A stretch of 64,000 nucleotides of DNA from Silurus meridionalis (GCF_014805685.1 NC_060909.1:2501292-2565291); one strand, 5' to 3'. Positions 43,201-56,415 are shown, numbered from the stretch's first letter. Program-made: numbers and translations. Notes: generated by a model not told the origin, from the letters alone.

Positions 43201-44650
43201 ACATCCCTCCACTCTTCTAGGAAGATGTTCCAGCAGATTTTGTGCAACAAGGGTAAAGTAGGTGAGGTGAGGAGATCTGGGGTGCAGTCATTATTCCTTT
43301 CCATTGTTTAATACGGTTGACTTCTATAGCAGGAGATCTTCCACTTCAACCCTATATAAAGCATACAAGGTATTAGAAAACAGTTTTAAGACTAGTTTTG
43401 TAGTATGCCAGCAGATGGCAGCACAAGGCTGCACGCATAGTCACAGGGAGCGCCGACTTTCATAAGTAAGTGTGCCTAAAGACATTTGTACATTGGGAGC
43501 TGTGCTGGTGCTTTTCTGACCACCTGCATTACCACGTCTGCGATTTTATCGTGGACAAAAATTTAGAACAAAGTGCAAACGTGAAATTCTGCATGAAACT
43601 GTACGAGACGTGTGACATGATTCGGCAAGTCGTTCGAGGTGTTTCGATTGGCACGCTCGATTCAAGAGCGGAAAAACAACACTGGAAGACAACGAGAGGT
43701 CAGGAAGACTCAACCACCCGAAAACGGTAAAACCATTCGGCAACTCGTGCATGATGATCGTCGGCGAACAGTCCACAACATTCAGGCAATCTTCATGTGT
43801 GATGCCAAGATCGTCCCCAGGTTTCTGACACAGGAGCAGAAGGAACATCAAAGTCTGCCGAGAACTCGGTCAGCGGTCACCTTTATGTCGAAGATCATTT
43901 TCATTAATGAAACTTGGGTGTACTTGTACGAACCTAAGAGGAAGCAACAGCCTTTACAGCGGAAGAGCCCATCATCTCCACGACTGAACAAGGCGTTTTT
44001 TTTTATCACCTCGTATCTTCATGGAGCTGGCTTTGTGCACAGGATCACTGCCATGCTGGAACAGGTTTGGGTCTCCAAGTTCAGAGGGAATATTTAATTC
44101 TAGTGCATCCAACGACATCTTATACAATCGTGTGTCTCCAATGCGTAGTAACTGTTCAGGGATGAATCACGTATGGCTGAAAAAATTGGGTGTCCAAATA
44201 ATTTTATTTGAAATAATGGTGATACATAAAGGTCGATAAAAGACTGTTACTGGGGGGTTAAAAGGAAAATCAAACCAATTGTTTTCTCTTTTTTTTTCTT
44301 TCTTTTTTTCAGAAATCTCACATTCCTCTGCAGTCCCTGGGTCCATCCACTATCACAAGGAATCGAACACGTTGTCAGTCTGCTGCAAGGTGAAGAATCC
44401 GACATCATTTTATCGTCGATTCGTTTCTATGTTTCGGAAATTTAATAGTTCTATGTTCACTTCTCAGGATGGCTGGGTTGGATTCAGAACTGTGATGTTA
44501 AAGAAAAGATTATCAGCGGCAGATTTCTTTAACGGCTACCTTCACCGGAGCGTCCTGAAAAAATCGCCGTCCCACAACGACTGCCGCTTTCAGAGCTACA
44601 GAGAAAAAACGGGTTCTGCCTCGTTTCTCCGGAACAAGACGAGTCGTTAA
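40212..44650 (+). CDS. mtfmt: Mitochondrial methionyl-tRNA formyltransferase, complete, 390 aa in 9 exons
   Basis: Formylates methionyl-tRNA(Met) with 10-formyl-tetrahydrofolate so that mitochondrial translation can initiate; acts in the matrix. Exons: 40212-40450, 40537-40737, 41789-41911, 42071-42173, 42652-42727, 42820-42911, 42994-43072, 44313-44389, 44468-44650. They sum to 1173 nt with matching phases; human MTFMT has 389 residues and 9 exons. The first about 55 residues are basic, Ser/Pro-rich and without acidic runs, as expected for a mitochondrial presequence. The Rossmann start is [15 protein letters not shown]. The formyl-transfer loop [12 protein letters not shown] gives Asn151 and His153, and Asp190 in FDVG completes the expected triad. 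The C-terminal tRNA-binding domain ends in a Lys/Arg-rich tail. An in-frame TAA lies three codons before the ATG, so the start is firm. Intron 7 holds transposon debris. Confidence 0.95.
40795..40925 (-). mobile_element. Tc1-like fragment (family C) in mtfmt intron 2, piece 1
   Basis: TTTTTCACTAGTTGGAGATT, TTCATCCCAGAGCAGTCGAA, GCAGTGACTGGGCAGGGCAT. The interval 40930-41390 after it is not of this family and may be an insertion. Confidence 0.5.
41395..41765 (-). mobile_element. Tc1-like fragment (family C) in mtfmt intron 2, piece 2
   Basis: CCAATTAGATGGAATTGCAT, AAACAACCCCAACCATTACA and TTGTTGCATAGAAACAAAAA continue the order expected after piece 1. Confidence 0.55.
43135..43378 (-). mobile_element. 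Tc1-like 3'-end remnant (family A) in mtfmt intron 7
   Basis: TTTTTGGACAAATCTTGGTG, CTCTTCTAGGAAGATGTTCC and AGCAGGAGATCTTCCACTTC; ends at the mariner border. Confidence 0.55.
43390..44020 (+). mobile_element. Mariner-type element, 5' two thirds, in mtfmt intron 7
   Basis: The 5' end GACTAGTTTTGTAGTATGCC with GATGGCAGCACAAGGC matches the element at 17110-17390. Plus-strand frames give [18 protein letters not shown], then LTQEQKEH, then the mariner motif [18 protein letters not shown] and [10 protein letters not shown]. Frameshifts separate them. The C-terminal third is replaced by a family A Tc1 fragment. Confidence 0.75.
44020..44195 (-). mobile_element. Tc1-like family A fragment adjoining the mariner
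   Basis: CTTCATGGAGCTGGCTTTGT and CATGCTGGAACAGGTTTGGG are reversed family A blocks. Confidence 0.5.
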
Positions 44651-44889
44651 AGACTGTAAAGACGCATGAGAAAGTCTGTAATTTATTCATTACAGTGTTG
44701 AAATTATTGTCTGTTTTAGGACAGTGAGACAGATGTGATGGCAGATGTGTTTGCACCACTGTATTATGACTCAATAATAACACTCAGTATGTATAGAGAT
44801 CAATGAATGTGTTTATTTTTATGACAATTGAACTGATTTGTGTGACTTCTTCACACAAAGATCTGCAATAACATGATGCTGGAGCAAAG

Positions 44890-45535
44890 GATTTTCTCAC
44901 TTAATATACAGAGCCTGGGAAAAGTTTAAAAAACATCTGGACTCCTAGATCATGTAATGCAATGAAGATTTACTTTGACCAAACCAATAGAGAAATGTCC
45001 AGGCTTTTTTGTTGAAAAAAACCCAACCTGAAAATGTGCCTTTTATAAAACTTGCCAAAGATGTTCTTTACTAGTTGGAGATTTCTTTACGATCCAGTTC
45101 ATCCCAGCGCAGTTCAATAAGATTTAGGTGTTGTGACTGGGCAGGTCGTTCCATGATCAAATGTTTGCTCTCTAAATAACTCCTGGAGCTCAGACATATC
45201 CGTTGCTTCGGCTCATCATCTTGTTGTACGATGAAGTCGGTTCCATTTAGATGGAATTGCATGGTGATGAAGTATGAAATGGGAGCCATGATGGTTCGGG
45301 ATTTCTTTCACTTTCTGGAATAAGTCCAGCTCCATGTGTGATTGTGGGGGTGAGGGAGTCTGATCAGATCATCTCTCCTGTTCTCCGTCTTACACAAGTT
45401 CTTCTGTTCTTCTCATTTGGACTCCACAGAACTTGCTTTCACTCATTCACAGTCCACAAGTTGTTGCGTAGAAACTAAAGGAACAACCACGAGCCTCAAA
45501 AAGCCTTAGACTAGGTTACACTTTTGGTGAAAACT
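44890..45535 (-). mobile_element. Tc1-like remnant (family C) after mtfmt
   Basis: TGTTCTTTACTAGTTGGAGA, ATCCAGTTCATCCCAGCGCA, TTAGATGGAATTGCATGGTG, GTTGTTGCGTAGAAACTAAA. Fragments of a transposase are readable in reverse (FITMQFHLNGTDFIVQQDDE). Confidence 0.6.
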
Positions 45536-46049
45536 GTACACCAAGTTCTAGTAAGTAAGAAAGCAAATCCATACACAGTACAGAAACAAACATTTGTCAA
45601 ATCACACACACAAAAAAGGAAGGAAAGAATATGTTCAAAGGCTTGTAGTCACATGACCGTCACACCCAGATTTTGGTTCTTCCCCAAACTGTAGCCACAA
45701 TGTTGGAGCACACAAACGTCTAGGATGTTTTTGTTTGCTGTAGGTTGAGGATTTCGGTTCATGGGAACTAAAGGACCAAAACCTGTTCTATCATAGAAAT
45801 CCCCTTACATGACCTGCATTTATTCCTGATGAACTGGAAATGAACTACATATCAGCTCTCACATATCTAATGTGCTTTATAATGAACACAAACACCTGCA
45901 GAGTCATGAAGGTACATAATAGTTTATTGGGGAAGCAGAGCATCGTTTAAGATGATACAGATTTTAGGTCAAGAGTTTTATTTGATGTTTAGATCAAACA
46001 CCAGAATCCAGACAAGGTGTCTGATTGTAGAATGGCTGTTTTACATTTG

Positions 46050-46105
<56 letters not shown>

Positions 46106-46190
46106 TTTTGTTTGTTTTTGTTTTTTTACACAATATTTTGAAACAAATAAACAATTTATTCGAACCTCGGTTGTAACGGTAAAGCTCGGC

Positions 46191-46323
46191 GATGACGTAA
46201 CGCTTAGCTCGCCTTCCTATTGGCTGAAAGGTTGTTGTTTTTGTTAGGGCGCAGCAGGTTTGGTTTCACTCGCAACCTGTCAAACGAGGAGAACCGCTAT
46301 GAGAAGCTGATAGGAAAAAGACT
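46191..46323 (+). promoter_or_regulatory. Candidate ppip5k1 promoter and first non-coding exon
   Basis: A CpG-containing, non-repetitive patch sits in an otherwise repeat-rich interval. TGACGTAA (CRE-like) is at about 46193 and an inverted CCAAT box (ATTGG) at 46219-46223. About 100 bp of leader-like sequence follows and ends at a strong GTAAGT donor (46324). The first ppip5k1 coding exon has an acceptor at 49646, so at least one upstream non-coding exon must exist and this is the best candidate I see. Confidence 0.4.
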
Positions 46324-46914
46324 GTAAGTAAAATTTAATCCTGTTTACAATACAAATAACTATTGAACTGCTACAAAGTATGGATATGGAGGTCCTGATT
46401 GGCGGCTGATTTAGATTTTTATAGCAGGAGGGCTAACAGAGAACTAGCCGGGTTCATGCTAGCTTCAGGAGGTGGCTCAAAACAGGGTTTGAGTTCTGAG
46501 TCTTGCATGAAAAAGGCATAAATTAGAGTAAAATGCCGCCTAATGTCCTTATAAATTAGTGTTTGTGTGTATATACAGTATATATGTGTATATACATGTA
46601 TGTATAGTGAGCACTAAGTGAGAACCTGCATGACATCCCTCAAGTCATGTTCCTCAGGGTGAAGAGAGATGATTGAGTGAAAGATCAATCCACAAACCAC
46701 CTGTGGATCTCCTATCACTTCCACCCTTCCATGGAGAATTGCATTTAATACAGATCATAACAATGAATTCAACACTTGCAGATCCTGTCATTTTTTTTTT
46801 ACTTCATGAAATCCATGTAAAAGTTCAGACAACATCCAGATACAACATCCAGGCACAACGTTATGGGCAATTCCAGGTGATGTGAAGAACACTGATGATC
46901 TTTTCATCTTTATA

Positions 46915-47240
46915 TTTCATATTTATTAGACAGCAAGTCAACATTTTGTCCTCAAAGTCGATGTTAGAAGCAGGAAAAACGGAAGGATTTAAGAGTTTGA
47001 CAAATTGTGATGTCTAGACGGCTGGATCAGAGCATTTCCAAAACTGCTGCTCTTGTGGGATGTTCTGGTCTGCAGTGGTCAGTATCTATCAAAAGTGCTC
47101 CAAGGAAGGAACAGTGTTGAACCGGTGGCAGGGTCGTGGGTGGTTGAGGCTCATTGGTGCACGTGGGGAGAAAAGGCTGGTCCGTGTGGTCCGATCCATC
47201 AGACGAAGCTGAAGAAGTTCATGCATTCAAAATATTAGTC
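46915..47240 (+). mobile_element. Tc1-like element 5' part (family E)
   Basis: TATTTATTAGACAGCAAGTC is followed by decayed coding sequence equivalent to a Tc1 helix-turn-helix region (GGATCAGAGCATTTCCAAAACTGC, TGGTCCGATCCATCAGACGA). A closely related copy is at 62720-63040. Confidence 0.6.
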
Positions 47241-47888
47241 AGGTGGTCGTAATTCTTTACTGTACAACACAATACACAGTAGGTTTATCGGCGACGCTAT
47301 TTTGTCCTACACTGTCTTGTGTCTTCTGTCTGCAATGTCTTTGTCTGCACACGATGCACTTTTTGTGGATTGGACAACTTAGTTTAGTCCTTAATCCTCC
47401 CTGGGTTCTGTTATGTAGCTCTATGTTGTTTGTGTATATGGTTGTAAAGACTAATAAAAGCTTCTTGACTTGATAATGCCTGAACGGTGTATATGTACGC
47501 AGTTGTATAGGATGTCATTAGATGCGAGTAATGAAATTTCCCCTTCACATTAATTATGAGACCCAAACCTGCTCCAGCATGATGATATGCCTCACTAGGG
47601 ATCTTGAGGAAGATCTTGAGCGGCCTTGTATGGAGCTCTGATCTCCTTTGGGATGAATTCTAACCCTGAGTGCACCCCCATCTCCACAAAATCTAGTGGG
47701 ACGTTTTTTTCTCAGAAGAGTGGAGGTTACTGTGAGAGTGAATGACGACTAAATGTGGAACTGGATGTTCAAATGGACACCAATGTTATGGTCAGGTGTC
47801 CACATACTTTTGTCCATGTAGCGTGTAAGTGGTTCTATCCTTTTATTTTGTCCTCCAAGGGATCGAGTGTAGAGCACTAGCTTTCTCG

Positions 47889-47931
<43 letters not shown>

Positions 47932-49204
47932 TGCTGAAAAAGGATTTCCAATCCATACTCTGTGTAAGTGAAGGATAATCTCGTTACGTCTGGTATCATC
48001 TTAACCCGAATTAAATCGTCTGCCAGAATCCCAAACATATTTACAAGCTCAAGCTGCTCTCCAGCCTGTTCAGGGGAAAAAAACACTTTTTATTGCAGTC
48101 GATCGTTGTAGTGTTTTTGAATTGCGTTTACTTCCTTGTGAACGAGGCAAAATGCAAACGATCGACTCGTCTGCTTTTCACTCACAACGTATCTTTTGTT
48201 TGATAATAATGATAAGAAATAATTTCTCAGAAATAAATTAATGTACAGAATACGACCCATGCAAACACGCGCACACTCACTAGGACCACTTTTTAGTTCC
48301 TATTTGCTAGAATATTTAAGCTCCACTCTTCTGGGAAGATGTTCCAGTAGACCTTCGTGCTCATTCAGACACAAGTGTGTCAGTAAAGTCAGGTCCTCAT
48401 GTAGCCTCATTATAATTAATAGCACAGACGTCTGTCATTCACACACACACCCTCTCAGATCCATTATAATCACACACCTGGTCATAGGATTATCCTCTCA
48501 CATAGGAGGTCATTTCGAGATATGTCATGAAGTCATAACGTGCCTCAAACCCAATGTTTTCTCTTTGAAGGTTTTGAATCTTCTACAGGCATCGATAAAT
48601 ATTTGCATTATTTAAAAACTGTCTCCTTTTTTTCCGAATCAGGCGACAATCTCGGAATATTCAGACGCCTAATCAAGCGTGTTTGTCTCGGTGTTTGTGA
48701 CGATAAAACCAATGAATTCGAATTAACGAACCGATGGTTTTAGATTCTCGCGGTGACAAACCACTGGAGCTCCTTCCGCGTTTAGGATTATGGTTAAGGG
48801 TGCAAAATGTCCGGTACATTTCCAGAAACTTTCTATGTGAACTTCATCTGGGGAATTTGTGGTAATATTCCACATAATAAGTTGGAAATTTACCAGTGAT
48901 TTATAGGAATTTACAGGAATTTATAGAAATTAATAAAAAATTTGGGGAAGTTTATCAACTGTATTTATTTATTTTTTGGTCATACGCTGACATGCATGCA
49001 CACTAATATGGATTTTTTAATATGGATTTGATTGTCAGTATAATTGTGTCGCACATCAGCTTACACGCAGCACAAAGGAGTCTTAAACACACATGGACAT
49101 GATGGACATTTTCTGACATGCATGATTGTAGAAATGATGTGTGTTATGGAGAAAAGCACAGTGTATTTAAAGGTATATTCAAATTTAGAATTCTAAAATA
49201 TTAG

Positions 49205-49490
49205 AATTTTGTACATTTCTATGGCGCTTTTCTCAATGGACATTGTTTCAAAGCAGATTTACAGAACTTAAGAATGAAAGAGAATGATGTGTGTTTATTC
49301 CTGATGAAGCCGGGGGGCGACTGTGGTGAGGAAAAACTCCCTTAAGATGAATGAGGAAGAAACCTTGAGAGGAACCAGACTCAAAAAGGAAACCCATCCT
49401 CATATAGGTGACATCAATAGTGTGATTATAAATCTTAAAAACAAAACACCGGAGAACCACAGTGAGCACCGGAGTGTGTGATTATGAGTA
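49205..49490 (-). repeat. Fish interspersed repeat with L2-like tail, antisense
   Basis: CATTTCTATGGCGCTTTTCTC, CATTGTTTCAAAGCAGATTT and CTTGAGAGGAACCAGACTCA are reversed blocks of the repeat at 11345-11622. Confidence 0.6.
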
Positions 49491-49646
49491 ATGTCCTTTT
49501 CTACAGTCTTATACTGTCAGGTGACTTTGTGGAACCAGAAGCTACTGAGCAACTCCTCAAAATCTGGTCCATAGAATTGCATGAGGTCCTTATAGTCTGT
49601 AACTGTTCATTTCTTTGTCACAGCTGACAGTTTGTTTTCTCTACAG

Positions 49647-49865
49647 GACCCCTGGTATGATTCAGCGTGTTCCTCGCTGCTCAGGGAAAACTTCTAAAAT
49701 ACCGAACAACACATTTCTCAAACAAACTCGCCCAGTCCCGGTTATCGAGTTCGGGCGAGGCTTCTCCCGCAGCCCGTGCCCTCACGACGCCCCAGCGGCG
49801 GCTCACGCTGAGTGTCGGCGTGCGATGGCGCGGCGGGACGCTGATAGTTGCCGCTGTGGACTGTG
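49647..49865 (+). other. ppip5k1: ppip5k1 5'-untranslated part of first coding exon, with a 69-codon upstream ORF
   Basis: A TTTTCTCTACAG acceptor precedes 49647 and the exon continues into the coding part at 49866. An upstream ATG at 49657 opens a 69-codon reading frame, Arg/Pro/Ala-rich at its end, whose TGA at 49864-49866 shares one base with the main ATG at 49866-49868. In the main frame a TAG at 49845-49847 shows that the coding region does not extend upstream. Confidence 0.6.
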
Positions 49866-51194
49866 ATGTCAGAGCCCAGCAGCCCGGGCGAGAGCCAGCG
49901 TGGCGCTCCCAAATTCTTCGTGGGCTGCGACGAGGATGAGAGCGAAGGCCTGGGCGGCTACGGCAGCATGACGACAGACATGGAGTTGTACGAGGACGAC
50001 CTGGAGGCCGACTTGGTGAGCATCTCTTGATCCTAGCTGTTGTTTTTTTTTAAGCGCTACAGTCATGAATAAGATTTTTTTTGTAAGTATTATTTGGTCA
50101 CAGAATTTCACATATACACCAGGTGGACACCTGACCATTTTTCTTTTCCACATTGAGCCCTTCCCTCTTCTAATAACTTCTCTTCTGGGAAGATGTTCCA
50201 CTCGATTTTGTGCTCTTTCAGCTACAGGTACTGATGTAGGTGAGGTGAGGATTCCTGTGGTGCAGTCAGCGTTCACAATCATTGTTCAATAGGGTTGGAG
50301 CTCTATAGCAGGAGATCTTCCAATCCATGGAGTACAGCATAGTTCAGGTTGAGCTTTATGTTATATCAGGTTTCATTAATAACATGATAAATATGGGTTG
50401 AGGATAAAACACACGGTTCATGGCATTGGGAAAGTCTTCAAGGCAGAGGGTTTTGGATGTTTCCCCATCAGTAAAGCAGCCCTCTACAGTCCAACCAGTT
50501 ATTAGGTTTAGGGGGCAAACACTTTTTCACATAGGGCCATGTAGTTTTGGATTTTGTTTTCCCTCAATAATAAAAACCTTCAATTAAAAACTGCATGTCG
50601 TGTTCACTTTTTACTAATATTTAAATTAGTTTAATGATCTGAAATATTAAAGTTTGACAAACATGCAAAAGAAATCAGGAAGGGGGCCAACACTTTTTCA
50701 CACCACTGTACATGTTCTTACAAGTTAATGCTGTAAGTGCATTTGTTCAGCTTAATATCTTCCCACAACAACTCCTCGAGCCTGAAAGCTGGCAGCGTCA
50801 GCATCCTACAGGAACGATGCAACATGATGATAATAACCCTTCATAGATCATGACATAAGACTGACGCCACCCTTTTTTTTTCTTTCACCTCACACCACCC
50901 ACGTGCTCTTTTTCCAGCCTCCGGAGCGTCAGATCGTGGTGGGGATCTGCTGTATGATGAAGAAGTCCAAGTCTAAGCCCATGACGCAGATACTGGAGCG
51001 TCTGTGCAAGTTTGAGTTCATCACCGTGGTCATCTTCCCAGAGGACGTCATACTCAACGAGCCGGTGGAGAAATGGCCTCTCTGCGACTGTCTCATCTCC
51101 TTTCACTCCAAAGGTGTGTGATGTAGAACCTTCATTTTTTATTTTTTTATTTCATTCACCATTTCCAGTGTCTAAGACCAGAATCGATCATAAA

Positions 51195-51230
<36 letters not shown>

Positions 51231-54200
51231 CCTCCAATACTATTCAATATATAAACTTCAGACTGACTTTATAATGTGGAAGGATACAAAAATGAATGAT
51301 AAAAATATAAAATTTCCTTCTGCTATCCACTGACAGGTTTCCCATTGGATAAAGCCGTGAGTTACGCCAAACTCCGTAACCCACTGCTGATCAACGACCT
51401 TAACATGCAGTATTACATACAGGACAGGTACTGAAACACCTCCCTACATAAAGGTATCACAGAGTTTCATTTGCACGTCTGAACGAAATCAAATTAAAAA
51501 AATTCACCTTGGTCTCTTATGGTTTTTGAGAGACACGTGTATGTTCCTTCGGTTTCTATGCTACAAACTCGGCCATGTAACAGCGTTCAGATTTTCTTTG
51601 ACTAAACGAATATAGGAACATCCAGACGTTCCACTTTATTCTCATCGAAAAATCCTCCATTAGCATGAAGAACAGTTTTACGCGATCTCGGCATCCAGAC
51701 AGTTCGGTTCTTCTAACGTGAGTTGAAGAATGGAATGGGAGCCATAATGGTTTAGGATTCCATTCACTTTGAGGAACAAGTCTCCAACCTTCAGTGCTCC
51801 AAAACAACCCCAAACCATTAAGCTTACACCTCTATGTGTGAGTGTGGGGGTGAGGGGAGTCTGATCACATCTTCTCAAATGTTTTTCGTCTTCTGTTAGA
51901 GACAAAAACGTCCCATTCGGACTCCACAGAACTACTTTTACTCGAGTAGAATATCCGGTAGCTATCTGACTAGCCTGTTTTTTTCACCCTTCTTCAGCAT
52001 AAACAGGTCAGCGTTAAGTGCACATATGGCATCGAGAAAAACAGATTTGTGCTATTTGTGGACCCCAAACATTTTTTCCCTGACTTAAGTAACCCACTTC
52101 TAATCACTTAGTCGACTAGTGTGTTTATACTTCTCCTGTGAAAGCTGAAGATCTTATGTAATGTCTTTTCAGGAGGGAGGTGTATCGCATCCTGCAGGAA
52201 GAGGGAATCGACCTGCCACGCTACGCTGTGCTGAACAGGGACCCTGATAAACCCGACGGTACGTGAGTGCGAGACGTCCGGATGCCTTTATATGTTGTAA
52301 ATCGTTCATCACAGTGGAAAGGGATAATAAATAATAAATAACAGAACTTCTTGGCAGAGGAACATCCTGTTCTCTGTCTGGGCTTTATTTCACCGCTTGC
52401 CTCTATAAATAGCTACTGATGTAGAGCAGTTAGGCATGGAACACATAAATTACTTAATGTGGCTGTCAGGCATCCATTAACCCCATGAGTGCTGATGTTC
52501 CTGCTCTTAGAAACACACCTTCCCACAGAGATCAATACAAAGTTCTCAGAAGAAGTGGGGTGTTAAATCTATGTGTGCTAGGTTTAAAATACATTCAATG
52601 GACACCAGAGGATCTAAGGATTTAGAACATCGCATTCCACAATGAGATGTTTCCTCTAGATTTTATGGAGATTTGTCAGTCAGCGTTTAGCTGTATAGCA
52701 GGAGATCTTCCACACCAACCCATGTAAAGCATACCTTCATGGAGCTGGAACAGGGTCTTGTCTCCCAGTCTAAGTGAAGGGAAAATTCAATTCCAGTTTT
52801 CAGAAGAACCACATGGCTGAAGTCAGGTGTCCCAGTACTTTTGTCCATGTAGTGTATATAGAATATGTATATAGTATTTTATATTATTTCCTATTGTAAG
52901 GTTCTTATAAACCATATATAATATTATTTGACTTATTTCAAGCGATTTCTACTTCCTGTTTGCTCCCTTAAAGCAAAAAGATTTCACACTGGAACTGCCC
53001 ATAGTCTGCATATCCCCATACCACACCACCTTGTTGCGATGTGGTCAGATCAGACACATGAGTGTTATCAAGCTCATCTGACACCACCTCCGAACACTGC
53101 AATTATTTGGATCTTCTCTACTGTTATTACATTGACCTGGGCTTTGGAACACAGTGATTAGTGCATAATGCAGTCAGAAATCCACCCCACCCCCAACCAG
53201 AAAGCTACACAAAGCTCCATCATGGATGGTTTGGTTCTCATTTTCTTATTTTATTACCCGAGGGTTAATATTAAAGCCGTTCCCTATCTACATGTACTGT
53301 ACTTGTTTATCTTTAGGCAAATGATTAGTTTGGCCATGTGATAATTCCAGCTATAATAGCAGATTGTTTATTGTACAGGGTGGTGCAGGGAAATGGGAAA
53401 TTTTTGGAACTAGGAGGTCCAACCACTCCGCTGATCAGATCAAAACATCCGGATATTTATTGTTTTTGTAGATAGAGAAATAGTCTACTGTATTTTTCAG
53501 GCCAATAAGCCACTACCTTTGTCCCACGTTTAAAACCGCGGCTTAAACAACGAAGCGGCTTATTTATGAATTTTTCCTGGGTTTTTCCCGGTTTCACAAA
53601 CTTCAAGCCAAAAAACTGAACCCCATAACATTAGACCAATGAAATTTCCAAACGGAAACAAAAAAACTCACCTCACCTGTGTTCTGAGCTGCACGGCATC
53701 GGGAGATTTTTATTTTTTTTTAACGCATGACGATGCCAAAAGATAAACTCCCGAGAGAAATAGTTGTGAAAGGAAGGAGGAAGACAGTGAACAATGACTT
53801 TCTTGGTCGGCTACTGTTTAGATACAAGCCGTTGTAACGTGTTGAGTCTGGGTGAAGGGAGAGCTCGCTAACTCCAGTTGCAACAGAAATCATATAAGCA
53901 CAGACAGGTTTCCAAAACTTGTGATTTTTTTATTTTTCTTGGCAACAGCGTTACGGGTTAGTCAAAGAAACTTAGAAATCAGCATCAGAAAATAATAAGG
54001 ACATATTCCTCGGTCTTGCACACATGCAGTAATAACGGAAAAATGCAGTGGCAGGCTATTCTCAAAATACCGCTCTGCTCCTAAAGGAAGCGCAACATAT
54101 TTCACCCATTACACCGTGTGTAACATGTCTTTCGTTAAAGCCTGTGTAAAGTACATTAGTGTAGACACCTGTGGCTTATAGACAGGTGCGGCTTATTTAT

Positions 54201-56282
54201 GTTAAAAATAAAAATATTTGTAAAATTCAGTGGGTGCGGCTTATATATGGGTGCGCTTTATAGTCCGGAAATTACGGTAATATAAAGAAAAAATGTCTAG
54301 TAGCTAGCATGAACTAAACATGCATAACAGGTGGTTATAGCCAACGAGAGCACTCCTGACAGATTGATTTTAAAAACATCAACAACGCTTACGTCTAGAT
54401 ATAAAAAAAAAAAATCACGTTGCCACAAGAGCCTGGCGTAAGCTCTAGAATGAAGACGATTGAATTCGATGCCTTTCAGAGTGTAACCTGGTCGAAGGCG
54501 AGGACCACGTGGAGGTGAACGGAGAGATCTTCCCCAAACCCTTCGTCGAGAAGCCAGTCTCTGCAGAAGATCACAACGTGTATATCTACTACCCGACCTC
54601 GGCTGGAGGAGGCAGCCAGCGACTCTTCAGGAAGGTTTGTTTTCAAACCCACTCCCAGATCTTACAACTTTGTGGCGTTGAAGCAGATCACTTTGTTCGG
54701 GCGAGGTTGCGGTCTCCTAGCTGCAAGAAAGAGTATACCAAATAATTTCTGCTTCACGTGATTTTATTTAGCATTTTGACATTTTTTGGTCAGTTACATT
54801 AAAGCATCACATTCTAGACACTTGTGGCATCGTTGTAATGCATGCGTGTAGTGTCGCGTAGCAAAGAAATGGACTGATGATTCATGGAAGGGTCTACGCA
54901 CATTAATACATTACATTCCTCGTGCAGATCGGGAGCCGGAGCAGTGTCTATTCCCCTGAGAGCAGCGTCAGAAAAACCGGCTCCTACATCTATGAGGAAT
55001 TCATGCCCACAGATGGAACAGACGTGAAGGTAACGTTTAACGAATAAACGCCAAAAAAAATCCCCTGACCTGTAAAGTTATTTTAGGCAGGAAGTGAAAA
55101 TGCTTCAGAGATCAGTTTAATCAAGAAAAACAATCGCAGCATTATGTAAATAAAATCCAGATATTCTGTAAAAATTCCAACTTGAAATTTACAGCCGACT
55201 TTTTCGGAGGATTGTTCCAGCTCCGATCTGGAAAGTTTTTTCCCAGAGGCGTTTATATGTATGCGTGCGATTTTCATTCTCTCAGGTCTACACAGTCGGG
55301 CCTGATTACGCTCATGCCGAGGCTCGTAAATCTCCTGCCCTGGATGGTAAAGTGGAACGGGACAGCGAGGGAAAAGAAGTGCGCTACCCCGTCATGCTCA
55401 CTGCTATGGAGAAACTGGTGGCTCGTAAAGTGTGCCTGGCTTTCAAGGTCAGTGTGCCTTCACTCCTTCACTCTTGTGCTCCAGTGTTTCTGCAGGATCC
55501 AGAATTGACATCCTTTCCAACTTCCTGCAGCAAACAGTGTGTGGGTTCGACCTGCTCCGGGCCAACGGACACTCGTACGTGTGTGACGTCAACGGCTTCA
55601 GCTTTGTAAAGAACTCAATGAAATATTACGACGATTGCGCCAAGATACTTGGGTGAGACAGAGGTTTTATTCGTTTTTATTATTTAAAATGTGATGCTAC
55701 AGGAGGTGCACAGTATAATGCTCAGCCTGATCGAGAGCATGGGTTAGTGTCTGTATTAGGGATGTGCATCTCCGATTCACGTTTCACCCCTATTACGATG
55801 CAGTGAGATCCGATTTCGATTTGATCGAACACAATGCAATACGATACAATGGAAAATAAAATATGACGCTCTCTGCAATTCAATATGGTGCAGATAGTTC
55901 GCTTTTATTTCTTTGCTACAGACAGACGGCAAATCATCAATTTACTTAAGTGCCTTCTGACTTGGCCCTTTCACACACAGGTCTTTGTAGTACAAAAAAA
56001 ATAAAGATTTAAAAAAATAAAAACAGACGTTCTTTTCCTGTTGTGTCTGCAGGAAGTTACAGTTTTACCTCTGCCATGTTAATCTGTATTCTATGTGACT
56101 CAGGACATGCCTCGCTCTCCGTAGTGTTGTGATACGTCATATTCACGAATATATATATTCACGGAAAATCATTCCACATATCAAGTACAGCGCATCTACT
56201 AATAATCATATTTAAATAAATCGTTTTTTTTTTACCGATCCTCATTGACATTTCTGCTTTATGTAAGTATCTTTACTAACCC

Positions 56283-56323
<41 letters not shown>

Positions 56324-56357
56324 GGCGGCCGACAGGCAGACAGGCAGACAGGCGGAC

Positions 56358-56415
<58 letters not shown>

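Larger units (their letters stand above)
45655..49646. other. mtfmt-ppip5k1 intergenic space, mostly repeats
   Basis: Holds family A Tc1 fragments at about 45655-45865, 47540-47825 and 48310-48420, a TA run at 46053-46100, the candidate promoter at 46191-46323 and an AC run at 47893-47929. The segment 48430-49190 has no feature that I can name. Confidence 0.5.

Noticed and set aside
43470..44097. A coding gene in mtfmt intron 7
   Set aside because: The frames are pieces of a mariner transposase broken by shifts, followed by a Tc1 fragment.
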